Assembly: GCA_965217095.1 (NCBI GenBank)
Contig: OZ244235.1
Coordinates: 1,922,001 to 1,986,000 of the forward strand
Source: CAYNZV01 sp965217095
GTDB taxonomy: Bacteria; Latescibacterota; UBA2968; UBA8231
DNA: 64,000 bases
Reading direction: 5' to 3'
The notes under the pieces are model-generated. The model did not search any database. It was not told where the DNA came from and worked only from the letters and a program-made list of their open reading frames with translations. This document shows, piece by piece, positions 15,765 to 24,007 of this stretch. Both the position numbers and the translations under genes were made by a program. Numbering within the stretch: position 1 is the stretch's first letter; each line of letters starts with the position of its first letter.

Positions 15765-16295
15765 ATGCAACCGGAAGCTCCGGAACGGGTTGCGGTCGCC
15801 TTCGTCACCAGGGCGAAAGGGGTCCGTGGCGAAGTCTTTGCCGAAACCTTGAGCCACTGCCCCCAGCGTTTTGGGGAGCTGTCCCGAGTTGTATTGCAGT
15901 CCGATGGGGCACCAGACCAGGTGATGCAGATCGAGAACTGGCGACCAGAGGGACGAGGAATCATCCTCAAGTTTCGCGGTGTCGACAGCCCGGAACGGGC
16001 GCGCGAAATCGCCACAAAACGGTACGTGACCGTAGCCCCAGATGAGGTGGCCGAGCTCCCGGAGGGAATGCATTACATATCGGAGGTGGTCGGTTGTCGG
16101 GTCGAGAACGAAGAGGGTGAATATCTGGGCCACATCGCCGACGTTTTACAGGCACCCTCCACCGACGCCTATCGGGTAAAGAATGGCGATCGCGAATTTT
16201 TGGTACCTGCGGTGGAACATTTCATAGTCGATATGGCGGTGGAAGAGAGCCGCATCGTCGTGCGCGGCGTCGAGGAGTTGCTGGGGCTCCAATGA
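15765..16295 (+). CDS. rimM: 16S rRNA processing protein RimM
   Basis: RimM helps 30S head maturation by binding S19. The 176-aa product has the N-terminal beta-barrel (VAVAFVTRAKGVRGEVFAE) and a C-terminal PRC-barrel (YISEVVGCRVENEEGEYLG, LVPAVEHFIVDMAV). ATG 15765 is chosen because the family starts close to the V-A-F-V strand; the longer frame upstream lies within the rpsP tail. It sits 13 bases after rpsP and overlaps trmD by 4 bases (ATGA). Confidence 0.92.
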   Translation: MQPEAPERVAVAFVTRAKGVRGEVFAETLSHCPQRFGELSRVVLQSDGAPDQVMQIENWRPEGRGIILKFRGVDSPERAREIATKRYVTVAPDEVAELPEGMHYISEVVGCRVENEEGEYLGHIADVLQAPSTDAYRVKNGDREFLVPAVEHFIVDMAVEESRIVVRGVEELLGLQ

Positions 16296-17038
16296 AAATT
16301 GACATACTCACGATTTTTCCCGAGTTCTTCGAATCGCCGCTGCAATCCAGTATGCTGCACCGGGCCCAGCAATCCGACCTGGTGGCGGTGGAGACTCACG
16401 ATCTGCGGCAGTTCACACCAGACAAACACCAAACGATCGACGACGCGCCGTACGGTGGCGGTGGCGGCATGGTATTCAAGGCCGAACCCGTCGCCTGCGC
16501 CTGGGATCGCTTGAATCTGGCCGCCGGGCACGCGATCTATCTGACCGCTGACGGCGAACCGCTGACTCAGGACCTGGCCGTCGAGTTATCGCTGGAAGAA
16601 CATCTTGTTTTGCTCTGTGGCCACTACAAAGGGATCGACGAGCGCATCAGGACCCATATGATCGACCGGGAGGTTTCCATTGGAGATTACGTGCTCACCG
16701 GCGGAGAGCCGGCTGCCATGGTCGTGATCGACACGGTCGTCAGGCTCATACCCGGCGTGCTGGGAAATTTTAGCTCGGCGCTGGAGGATTCCTTTCACGA
16801 GGTTGTGTTGGACTGTCCGTGGTACACCCGGCCCGAGAGCTTTCGAGGAGAGCGGGTACCATCCGTCTTACTCAGCGGCGACCACGGCGAAGTAAACCGT
16901 TGGCGCCGGCGCCAAGCTCTGCGTCGAACCTTTGAGCGGCGCCCCGAGATCCTCGACAGAGTAGATCTGGATGCAGACGAAAGAAATCTAATATCAGAGT
17001 GGTCGAAGCAAACGAAAGTAGGAGGTAATGGATACTAG
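16292..17038 (+). CDS. trmD: tRNA (guanine-37-N1)-methyltransferase
   Basis: TrmD makes m1G37 in tRNAs that read CNN codons and so prevents frameshifting. The 248-aa SPOUT enzyme shows MKIDILTIFPEFF, DAPYGGGGGMVF, LLCGHYKGIDERI and SIGDYVLTGGEPA, the trefoil-knot SAM site. Length is normal. It is translationally coupled to rimM, and its last 11 bases overlap rplS, whose GGAGG site lies inside trmD. Confidence 0.95.
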   Translation: MKIDILTIFPEFFESPLQSSMLHRAQQSDLVAVETHDLRQFTPDKHQTIDDAPYGGGGGMVFKAEPVACAWDRLNLAAGHAIYLTADGEPLTQDLAVELSLEEHLVLLCGHYKGIDERIRTHMIDREVSIGDYVLTGGEPAAMVVIDTVVRLIPGVLGNFSSALEDSFHEVVLDCPWYTRPESFRGERVPSVLLSGDHGEVNRWRRRQALRRTFERRPEILDRVDLDADERNLISEWSKQTKVGGNGY

Positions 17039-17375
17039 CATCCTTCGGGAATTGACAGCAGACCAGCTCAAGTCCGACCTGCCCGAATTTGGAGCCGGCG
17101 ACACACTTCGCGTTCACGTGCGCGTTGTTGAAGGAGACAAGGAAAGAGTGCAGGTCTTCGAAGGGATCGTGATTCAGCGCAAAGGGAGCGGAGTACACGA
17201 ATCCGTCACCGTGCGCAAGGTGACCCAAGGTGTCGCAGTGGAGCGGATATTCCCCGTTCACTCACCCAGAATTGCCGAAATAGAAAACCTGCGGCGCGGC
17301 AAGGTGCGGCGAGCACGCATTTTTTACATGCGCTCCCGCAAGGGTAAGGCGGCGCGCATCAAGGAAAAACGTTGA
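17028..17375 (+). CDS. rplS: 50S ribosomal protein L19
   Basis: The 115-aa protein shows FGAGDTLRVHVRVVEGDKER, FEGIVIQRKG, ERIFPVHSPRI and the C-terminal KVRRARIFYMRSRKGKAARI typical of L19, which sits at the 30S-50S interface. ATG 17028 follows a strong GGAGGT. It ends at a TTGA junction with the next small membrane protein gene. Confidence 0.95.
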   Translation: MDTSILRELTADQLKSDLPEFGAGDTLRVHVRVVEGDKERVQVFEGIVIQRKGSGVHESVTVRKVTQGVAVERIFPVHSPRIAEIENLRRGKVRRARIFYMRSRKGKAARIKEKR

Positions 17376-17596
17376 CCGTGGAACCGCCGAGCGCACGACA
17401 ACTGCCCTTTTCGCGCCGAAACTGGCGACTGTTCCTTCTCGGGTTGGGGTCGATCATCCTCGGGTACGTGGTGTTGAGTGTTCCTCCGGCTACTGGGTTC
17501 TTGTCGCTGACGCTGGCTCCAGTACTGCTCGTTGGTGGCTATTGCGTCCTGATCCCGCTCTCCATTCTCCTCAAAGATGCGGACTCGTCCGACTGA
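17372..17596 (+). CDS. small two-helix membrane protein (DUF3098-like)
   Basis: A 74-aa product with a charged N-terminus (FSRRNWRLF) and two transmembrane helices (LGLGSIILGYVVLSV and LAPVLLVGGYCVLIPLSILL), ending in an acidic tail. The layout resembles DUF3098, a small family found in FCB-group bacteria. The TTG overlaps the rplS stop; a GTG six bases further is equally possible. No function is known. It is probably the last gene of the ribosomal operon. Confidence 0.55.
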   Translation: MTVEPPSARQLPFSRRNWRLFLLGLGSIILGYVVLSVPPATGFLSLTLAPVLLVGGYCVLIPLSILLKDADSSD

Positions 17597-17613
17597 TATA
17601 AGCTCCGAACGCC

Positions 17614-18261
17614 ATGAAGATCCTAATTGCCGAGGATGACGGCACCTCTCGCCTCCTTCTGGAGACCACGTTAAAAAAGTGGGGTCACGAAGTAGCATCG
17701 ACTCGAGACGGCAACGAGGCATGGACCGCCATACAGGAGGAGAACGCCGCCCAGCTGGCAATACTGGACTGGATGATGCCCGAGATCGATGGGGTGGAGC
17801 TTTGCCAGCGAATTCGTGCCGATTCGCGTCTGAAGGGCACATACATAATCATGTTGACTGCCCGCGACAGCTCAGCCGACCTGGTCGAAGGGCTGGAATC
17901 CGGTGCCGACGACTACGCCACCAAACCTGTTGTCCGCAAGGAATTGCAAGCAAGGATCGAGGTTGGCAAGCGAGTCTTGCAGCTGCAGTCGGAACTGGCC
18001 AATCGGGTAAAGGAGCTAGAGGAATCGATCGATCGCGAAAAACACCTGCAGGGCCTGTTGCCGATCTGTTCATACTGCAAGAAGGTGCGAGATGACAGCA
18101 ACTACTGGCAGCAGGTAGAGGCCTACATCGAATCCCGGGCGGATGTTGCGTTTAGCCACAGCATCTGCCCCGATTGCTACGAGAACGTGGTACAACCCGA
18201 GATCGCCGAGTTTGAAGCCCAATACCGTCCCCCGAACTCCCGAGCCGACAGTTCCGACTGA
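17614..18261 (+). CDS. response regulator with C-terminal zinc-binding-type module
   Basis: A 215-aa two-component protein. The receiver domain covers residues 1-120: KILIAEDDGTSR (acidic pair), ILDWMMPEIDG (phospho-acceptor Asp), MLTARD (Thr) and TKPV (Lys). A coiled linker follows (LQLQSELANRVKELEESIDR). The end has the recurring module ICSYCKKVRDDSNYWQQVE and ICPDCYENVV, a CxxC/CxxC pair often attached to receiver or PAS proteins and probably zinc-binding. There is no DNA-binding domain, so output is likely through protein contacts. No cognate kinase is in the window. Confidence 0.85.
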   Translation: MKILIAEDDGTSRLLLETTLKKWGHEVASTRDGNEAWTAIQEENAAQLAILDWMMPEIDGVELCQRIRADSRLKGTYIIMLTARDSSADLVEGLESGADDYATKPVVRKELQARIEVGKRVLQLQSELANRVKELEESIDREKHLQGLLPICSYCKKVRDDSNYWQQVEAYIESRADVAFSHSICPDCYENVVQPEIAEFEAQYRPPNSRADSSD

Positions 18262-18353
18262 GCCTACTTATCCAGCTGACAGGTTGCTACTGCCCAACCT
18301 CTCGTTTTTTACTGGTCCCTGATCATGCAGTGCCCTCCAAAGCTCCTTCGCCT

Positions 18354-18683
18354 ATGACCATTCAAATCATCCCGACCCCGAATGCAGCCGTCATTGGCGC
18401 CGTCCTTCTCGGCTTGGCATGGTTGCTTTGCGCCTGGGTCACCTCATCCCTCGCCCATCACAAGGGCGACCCTCGACTGAAGTGGTTTGCTCTCGGTCTC
18501 TTGCTCGGGCCCTTCAGCTGGGTTGCGGCTCATCATAGCGGCAAGTTGTGCGCTCATTGCAGAAAGCGAATTCACCGTCAGGCGTTGATCTGCCCGTGGT
18601 GCCAACGACCGCAGTCGTACAAGACGCGCAACACAGGTGGCGCTCGCCCGCAACCGGAGTCCCTTATCGTCGATAGTCAGTAA
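18354..18683 (+). CDS. membrane protein with C-terminal zinc ribbon
   Basis: From the ATG at 18354 the 109-aa product has two hydrophobic helices (AVIGAVLLGLAWLLCAW and WFALGLLLGPFSWVAA) and a zinc ribbon CAHCRKRI...CPWCQ (CxxC-x11-CxxC). A GTG 24 bases upstream is possible. It resembles in design the protein at 4029-4226. Function unknown; nothing in the immediate context points to a role. Confidence 0.5.
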   Translation: MTIQIIPTPNAAVIGAVLLGLAWLLCAWVTSSLAHHKGDPRLKWFALGLLLGPFSWVAAHHSGKLCAHCRKRIHRQALICPWCQRPQSYKTRNTGGARPQPESLIVDSQ

Positions 18684-18708
18684 AGTCGGGACACGGGAAA
18701 CAGCTGCG

Positions 18709-19110
18709 ATGAGCACGGACGGCAATCGGCGTTACCTCGCCACCAAAGTATTGATGATGCCGCGAGATACGAATCCTCAGGGAACGATCTTCGGGGGCGT
18801 ACTCCTCAGCTACATCGACCAGGCCGGAGCGGCGGGCGCGCGCTTTGAGATGATGCGGGCTGGTTGGCCTGAGTCATCGATCGTTACAGTCGCCGTCGAT
18901 GGCGTTGAGTTCCTCCAGCCGGTATTTGTTGGCGACCTCGTGAGTTTTTGGACCCAACTGGAGCGCGTCGGGCGCACGTCGATCACGATACGGGTCACGG
19001 TGGAGACGGATCGACGGAGTGAGATCGTTCGATTGACCGAAGCTCAAGTCAAATACGTCGCCGTCGAGGCGCAAGGTGACCAGCGCGTCCCCATCCCCAT
19101 TCGCGGCTGA
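18709..19110 (+). CDS. acyl-CoA thioesterase (hotdog fold, YciA-like)
   Basis: The 133-aa protein carries NPQGTIFGGVLLSYIDQAG, the hotdog-fold active-site helix with its catalytic Asp, followed by VAVDGVEFLQPVFVGDLVSF, the typical second half. Such enzymes hydrolyse acyl-CoAs in the cytoplasm. ATG 18709 is chosen; the frame can be extended to 18637 but that runs inside the preceding gene. It is 13 bases upstream of the GNAT gene, so the two may be co-transcribed. Confidence 0.85.
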   Translation: MSTDGNRRYLATKVLMMPRDTNPQGTIFGGVLLSYIDQAGAAGARFEMMRAGWPESSIVTVAVDGVEFLQPVFVGDLVSFWTQLERVGRTSITIRVTVETDRRSEIVRLTEAQVKYVAVEAQGDQRVPIPIRG

Positions 19111-19122
19111 CGGGGGCAGCCC

Positions 19123-19713
19123 ATGGAAGCCGAATCGATCTTCACGACCTTCCCCTGGCTCGAGACTGAGAATCTGGTGCTTCGCGAACTCAGGCCGGCG
19201 GATGCGCCCAAGGTGTTGGAGCTCTTCTCGGATCCCGAGGTAACCCGATATTATGATCTCGATCTGTTTTCTACCATTGAAGAGGCCTGTCGTCTGGTGG
19301 ACCGCTTTGTTCAACGGTTCGACAAGCGAATTGGCATCCGCTGGGCGATTACGGAGAGAAACAACACCGAGGACCTCGTCGGTACCTGTGGCTACAATCT
19401 CTGGATCCAGCCCAGTCACCGCGCCGTGTTGGGGTACGATCTGGCACGGACCCATTGGAATCGCGGCATAATGACCGAAGCTTTAGCGGCTGTACTGCAG
19501 TTGGGATTCGAGAAAATGGCTCTAAACCGAATCGAAGCTCTGGTGATGTCCGGCAACGAAGCCTCCTATCGCCTCCTGGGCAAATTGGGATTTCAGAAGG
19601 AAGGTACCCTGCGCCAGTACGAGCTCGTAAAAGGGCGCTTTGTGGACATGGAGATGTTTTCGATTCTCGAGGAGGACGGCTGGCGCGCCCCGCGCCCCAT
19701 ATCGGACAGCTGA
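19123..19713 (+). CDS. GNAT N-acetyltransferase, RimJ/RimL type
   Basis: The 196-aa protein has the GNAT fold as in ribosomal-protein-alanine acetyltransferases: ENLVLRELRPADAPKVLELF, the acetyl-CoA-binding AVLGYDLARTHWNRGIMTEA and KMALNRIEALVMSGNEASY with KLGFQKEGTLR at the end. Substrate cannot be read from sequence. Typical targets are N-terminal or side-chain amines. It ends 56 bases before the convergent purF-like gene. Confidence 0.82.
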   Translation: MEAESIFTTFPWLETENLVLRELRPADAPKVLELFSDPEVTRYYDLDLFSTIEEACRLVDRFVQRFDKRIGIRWAITERNNTEDLVGTCGYNLWIQPSHRAVLGYDLARTHWNRGIMTEALAAVLQLGFEKMALNRIEALVMSGNEASYRLLGKLGFQKEGTLRQYELVKGRFVDMEMFSILEEDGWRAPRPISDS

Positions 19714-19769
19714 TCCAACGCCGCACTGGCCGATGCGATCCGCTGCAACGATCGGCCTAACCCCGATTG

Positions 19770-21251
19770 TCAGCTTGCGTCTTTTAACAGATCTAACTGC
19801 GAAGTAACCGCGAAATGATCAAGAGAGACGAACCCTGCAAATGGGTGTTCGCCTCCAATACAATACGTGCACAAACCCTGGCGGGTCATGCCGGCGCGTT
19901 CGAACGCCTTGAACATCCCCTCGTAAGATAGATACACTACCGGCTGGTTCATTGCTTCCCCGATCTGTTCCACGGTTCGGCCGCGGGCGATAAACTCGTC
20001 GCCCGGTGGAGGATTCGGCGGCATATCTACTCCAAACATACATCCCCGTGGGATACCATCCGTGCCCACGATACCTATAGGTGGTGTGTAGCTCACCAGA
20101 TAAGCGGTTTCCACGTTCGCCTCCTCGTACAGCAGATCCCGCGCGCGTTTCGAATTGTTGCCGCGAATAATGCTGTCGTCGAGTAGCACAACCGTCTTAC
20201 CGCGAAGCGCATCTCCCATGCCGGGCAGAAGGTGGAGGTTTTCACCGATCGACTGCTTCCTGTCGCTCGCGGTGGTACCCTGGAAGGATCTCTCGGCGCG
20301 CATCTTGTAGAAGACGGGGCGAAACGGAAGCTGGGTCTTCTTGGCGTAGGCGCGGGCTGCAACCTCGGGGCAACGAGGCAGATAGGTCACCAGATCCGCG
20401 TCGTCCGGGTGAAACTCATCGGCCACCGCCTCACCCAGCGCTTCCCTCACCCGCCGCACGCTGACGCCGTTGAGGATCGAATCCACGTCGGCGATGTAGT
20501 TCCACTGAAAGAAGCAGTGCGAGAGTTGTGGCTCCACCAGCGACACCTTGGTGAACTCGCCTTCAGGCGACAGGTAATAGATCGATCCAGGATCGATGTC
20601 CTCGATGTATTCGCCGCCGTTCTTGCGAAATGCGATGTCCTCTGAGGCGACCCCGTATTTGCCGTCCTTCCACCCCAGCACCGCCGGCTTCATGCCGGCT
20701 CGGTCCCGAAGGACCATGACGTCTCTCTTCCGCTTGTCGGCGATCGCCAGGGTGTACGCCCCGGGAATCTCCTGCACGAAGTTGTACTCCCCGTACTGCC
20801 GGTATACGTGAAGCAATGCCTCGGTATCGCAGGTCGAATGCAGATCCTCCTGGGGAACCTCTTCGAAGTAGCTGCGATCCACCTGGCCGTTGTGGACCGA
20901 AGCCATATCGCAATCCCAGATGATAATGTGATTTCCACGATGCTCCACGTGACCGCCTATTACGTGCGGATGGGCGTCTTCAAGGATCTGGTCTTTCCTG
21001 CCGCGGGTCGCATATCGCACGTGACCGAGGTAGGTGTGATACCTGGGACTGGGAAAGATCTTGTGCAGATCCGTAACATCGAACCGATCCACGCCGCCGG
21101 ACCACTTGACCACGTCTATGCGCCCATCTCCGACGGCGGCGAGGCCGGTCGCCTCGCGACCGCGATGTTGGAGGGAACGAATAAAGCTGTAGGCGTCGTG
21201 GAGGGTATGCGCGACGCAGAGGCCGCAATTGTGTCGGATCGTTTCAGTCAA
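19770..21251 (-). CDS. purF: amidophosphoribosyltransferase (PurF-type)
   Basis: PurF converts PRPP and glutamine to phosphoribosylamine, the first committed step of purine synthesis. The 493-aa protein has an 8-residue propeptide before CGLC, making Cys9 the likely N-terminal nucleophile after cleavage. Then come SLQHRGREATGLA, GHVRYATRG and CDTEALL (glutaminase domain), and VVLLDDSIIRGNN (PRPP loop). The C-terminus GLCTYCIGGEHPF has two Cys that could be a metal site. It starts with TTG 26 bases after glnK, so it seems to be the last gene of amt-glnK-purF. It is a divergent PurF, so an atypical phosphoribosyl acceptor cannot be excluded. Confidence 0.85.
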   Translation of the reverse strand: MTETIRHNCGLCVAHTLHDAYSFIRSLQHRGREATGLAAVGDGRIDVVKWSGGVDRFDVTDLHKIFPSPRYHTYLGHVRYATRGRKDQILEDAHPHVIGGHVEHRGNHIIIWDCDMASVHNGQVDRSYFEEVPQEDLHSTCDTEALLHVYRQYGEYNFVQEIPGAYTLAIADKRKRDVMVLRDRAGMKPAVLGWKDGKYGVASEDIAFRKNGGEYIEDIDPGSIYYLSPEGEFTKVSLVEPQLSHCFFQWNYIADVDSILNGVSVRRVREALGEAVADEFHPDDADLVTYLPRCPEVAARAYAKKTQLPFRPVFYKMRAERSFQGTTASDRKQSIGENLHLLPGMGDALRGKTVVLLDDSIIRGNNSKRARDLLYEEANVETAYLVSYTPPIGIVGTDGIPRGCMFGVDMPPNPPPGDEFIARGRTVEQIGEAMNQPVVYLSYEGMFKAFERAGMTRQGLCTYCIGGEHPFAGFVSLDHFAVTSQLDLLKDAS

Positions 21252-21276
21252 TGGGAGTCGCTATGTGTTGATCGGT

Positions 21277-21615
21277 TTATATGGCTGATTCCCCGGTCTC
21301 GCCGGTACGGATTCTGACCACATCTTCCACCGCAAGGATGAATATCTTGCCGTCGCCGATACGGCCGCTCTGGGCCGCGTCGCGCACGGCGCTCACCGCC
21401 TGTTCGGACAACTCGTTTGCCACCACTACGTCGATCTCGATTTTGGGGGTGAAGTCGATGTTGTACTCGGCGCCGCGGTACACCTCCTTGTGGCCCTTCT
21501 GCCTACCGAAACCCTTTACTTCGCTCACGGTCATCCCCATAACCCCAAGTTGGCTCAGTGCTTCTTTGACCTCCTCCAAAGCGCTGGGACGCACGACGCA
21601 TTTGAGCAATTTCAT
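21277..21615 (-). CDS. glnK: nitrogen regulatory protein P-II
   Basis: The 112-aa trimeric signal protein reports 2-oxoglutarate, ATP/ADP and (if uridylylated) glutamine status. MKLLKCVVRP starts at ATG 21613-21615 behind AAGGAG. The T-loop KGHKEVYRGAEYNIDF carries the conserved Tyr in GAEY, and GDGKIFIL with VVRIRTGETGE form the C-terminal nucleotide site. It lies 25 bases downstream of amt, the usual pairing in which GlnK blocks the channel. Confidence 0.95.
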   Translation of the reverse strand: MKLLKCVVRPSALEEVKEALSQLGVMGMTVSEVKGFGRQKGHKEVYRGAEYNIDFTPKIEIDVVVANELSEQAVSAVRDAAQSGRIGDGKIFILAVEDVVRIRTGETGESAI

Positions 21616-21640
21616 TGCAGTTCTCCTTGTTGACTTAGAT

Positions 21641-23011
21641 CTATAACTCCATGTTGTAGCCCTGCTCGTCGTGCAGCGCGATATCCAGTCCCTGAATCTC
21701 CTCGTCTTCGTCCACGCGCAACCCGACCACAGCGTCGACGATCTTGAATATGATCGCCGAAAGGAGGGCACAATAGATGATGGTCACGATAACGCCCACC
21801 AGTTGTACTCCGAACTGTTGGCCGATGCTGACCCCTTCCGCGAGACCTTGGCCACCGAGGCCTTCGGCGGCGAATATCCCAGTCAACAAAGCTCCCACTA
21901 TGCCGCCGATTCCATGCACCCCGAAGGCATCCAGAGAATCGTCATAACCCAATTTTCGTTTCAGGGTTGTCGCCCCCCAGAAACAGAGGAGGCCCGCGGC
22001 AACTCCCACCACCAGAGCTCCCATGGGTCCCACGCTTCCGGAGGCCGGTGTAATTGCCACTAACCCGCCCACGGCGCCGGTGACGATGCCCAGTGCGCTG
22101 GGTTTGCCATGACTCAACCACTCGACCATCATCCAACTTATGGCCGCGGTAGCGGTGGCGATTTGGGTGACCAGCATCGCCATTCCGGCCGATCCGTCCG
22201 CAGCCACCGCGCTGCCGGCATTAAAGCCGAACCATCCTACCCAGAGCATCGATGCGCCGACGACGGTTAGCGTCATGCTGTGCGGCGGCATGGGACGTCC
22301 GGGGAACCCCCGGCGTTTGCCCAACATCAAGGCTGCCACCAGGCCGGCAATTCCCGCATTGATGTGCACCACGGTCCCGCCAGCAAAATCTAGGACACCC
22401 ATGTCGCCGAAGAACGCACCATCACCGCTCCAAGCCATATGGCAGATCGGAGCGTAAACGATGCTCGACCACAAAACGGTAAACAACAAAACCGCCGAGA
22501 ATTTCATCCGTTCGGCGTAGGCGCCGGCGATGAGCGCCGGCGTGATGATCGCGAAGGTGAGCTGAAAGGTCACGAACACCGATTCCGGTATCGTTCCAGC
22601 CAGGCTGTCCACCCCTACCCCGCTGAGACCGGCTTTCGACAATCCGCCCACGAACGAGTGGAAATTGGTCACGCCCGCTACCATCCCGGTAGTATCGAAA
22701 GCGAGGCTGTACCCCCACAGGATCCAGATGATGGTGACCAGCCCGGTGGTGGCAAAACATTGCATCAACACGGACAGGACATTCTTGGCCCGAACCAGGC
22801 CGCCGTAAAACAGCGCCAATCCTGGAATGGTCATGAAGAGCACCAAAGCCGTGCTTGTCAGCATCCATGCCGTGTCCCCCGAGTCCAATCCATCGGCAGC
22901 CGCCATCCCCGGAAGTGCGAAAATGAAAAAAGCTGCCAAGATAATCGAACCCTTGGTGAATGGGCCGATCTTGCGGCAACGCGTTGCCTCGTTCTGATCT
23001 CTAGTCAACAT
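21641..23011 (-). CDS. amtB: ammonium transporter Amt
   Basis: The 456-aa protein has a cleavable signal (ILAAFFIFALPGMAAADG) and eleven hydrophobic helices. The conserved twin-His pore is visible as DFAGGTVVHINAGIAGL and FGVHGIGGIVGALL. ATG 23009-23011 follows a GGAGG site; 22 extra codons upstream are ignored. Transport of ammonium is gated by the adjacent GlnK. A weak promoter candidate (TTGCTC, 16 bases, TAGTAT) lies about 65 bases upstream; no NtrC or sigma-54 site was recognised. Confidence 0.94.
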   Translation of the reverse strand: MLTRDQNEATRCRKIGPFTKGSIILAAFFIFALPGMAAADGLDSGDTAWMLTSTALVLFMTIPGLALFYGGLVRAKNVLSVLMQCFATTGLVTIIWILWGYSLAFDTTGMVAGVTNFHSFVGGLSKAGLSGVGVDSLAGTIPESVFVTFQLTFAIITPALIAGAYAERMKFSAVLLFTVLWSSIVYAPICHMAWSGDGAFFGDMGVLDFAGGTVVHINAGIAGLVAALMLGKRRGFPGRPMPPHSMTLTVVGASMLWVGWFGFNAGSAVAADGSAGMAMLVTQIATATAAISWMMVEWLSHGKPSALGIVTGAVGGLVAITPASGSVGPMGALVVGVAAGLLCFWGATTLKRKLGYDDSLDAFGVHGIGGIVGALLTGIFAAEGLGGQGLAEGVSIGQQFGVQLVGVIVTIIYCALLSAIIFKIVDAVVGLRVDEDEEIQGLDIALHDEQGYNMEL

Positions 23012-23117
23012 CGTATTCCTCCAACGTGCGAATCGATTGCCCGCAGCTTGGGATAGTTCGCTCTGCACAAGGCTCAAATACTACGAATTGCCCACGACCG
23101 AGCAAGACCTTTCTCGC

Positions 23118-23999
23118 TTAGCTGCGGTCCACCCATTTGTAAGCGGCCTTGGCATTGCCGCTCAGGACCTTTTCCAACGCCACCTCGCCCTTCTCTTTGA
23201 AATAGGTGGAAACAATCTCCACCGCCAGGCCGTACTCTCCTGCAGATTCGCAGACCGGCCAGTTACTCCCGAAGATCAGGCGATCTTCACCAAAACTCTC
23301 CCAAAGAGCGTCCAAAACGGGTCGATAATATTCCTCTTCAGAAGGTGCCGGCTTATCGAAACATGACTCCATGAGACCGGAGACCTTGCAGTAGACGTTG
23401 GCACGTTCCGCGGATCGCTGCATTGCTTCGACCCATTGGCTGCTAGGCTCGCTTCCATCGATTGCAACCTGGGCCAGGTGGTTGATAACGATCCGCAGTT
23501 GCGGGAGCTCCTGGGCCACCTCGATTACCCCCGTCAAGTGATCGTAGCCAACGAGAGCATCCAACTCGAGATCCTTGTCGGCGAGGAGCCCAAAATCGCC
23601 GACAAGGGTTTTGGATGCCAGGTTGTCGAAGAAATCTGACCTGAGCTCGGAGCTCATTTCCTTCCCTGACTCGAACGCGCCTACCCTGATCCCCCGGAAA
23701 AGGGGATTCTGGGCGAAGCGTTCGAGCTGCGCCGAAAACTCCTCCGTTCCAGGGTCGATGTGCCCCACGAGTCCAACAATCGAAGTGTCGTTCTCGGCGA
23801 GATCGAGAATCCACTGGTTGTCTTCCAATAGCGGACTTGCTTCGACGATCACGGTTGCAGTCACGCCTGCCGGCTCCGCCAGCTCGCGGAAATGTTCAGG
23901 CAGTACCGGGCGATAGAGCGTAGCATGGTGTTCAGGTGGCCAGGGCACACCTTGGGGCCGGCTGGTGTCGTAGAAATGAGTATGGGTATCGACGATCAT
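23118..23999 (-). CDS. amidohydrolase-2 family metal-dependent hydrolase
   Basis: The 293-aa TIM-barrel enzyme begins MIVDTHTHFYDTSRPQG, the HxH metal motif of the family, followed by LVGHIDPGTEEF, FRGIRVGAF, IVINHLAQV and LIFGSNWPVCESAG with the late metal ligands. Relatives in COG3618 act as lactonases (for example L-fuconolactone or related sugar lactones), so a lactonase in a sugar-acid pathway fits with the nearby SMP-30 protein. It lies 8 bases after the threonine aldolase-like gene and is probably co-transcribed with it. Confidence 0.82.
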   Translation of the reverse strand: MIVDTHTHFYDTSRPQGVPWPPEHHATLYRPVLPEHFRELAEPAGVTATVIVEASPLLEDNQWILDLAENDTSIVGLVGHIDPGTEEFSAQLERFAQNPLFRGIRVGAFESGKEMSSELRSDFFDNLASKTLVGDFGLLADKDLELDALVGYDHLTGVIEVAQELPQLRIVINHLAQVAIDGSEPSSQWVEAMQRSAERANVYCKVSGLMESCFDKPAPSEEEYYRPVLDALWESFGEDRLIFGSNWPVCESAGEYGLAVEIVSTYFKEKGEVALEKVLSGNAKAAYKWVDRS

Positions 24000-24007
24000 G
24001 GGTTATC

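Noticed and set aside
19728..19757. Stem between the GNAT and purF genes as a terminator
   Set aside because: Only 7 bp with a 16-base loop and no U-tract on either strand.
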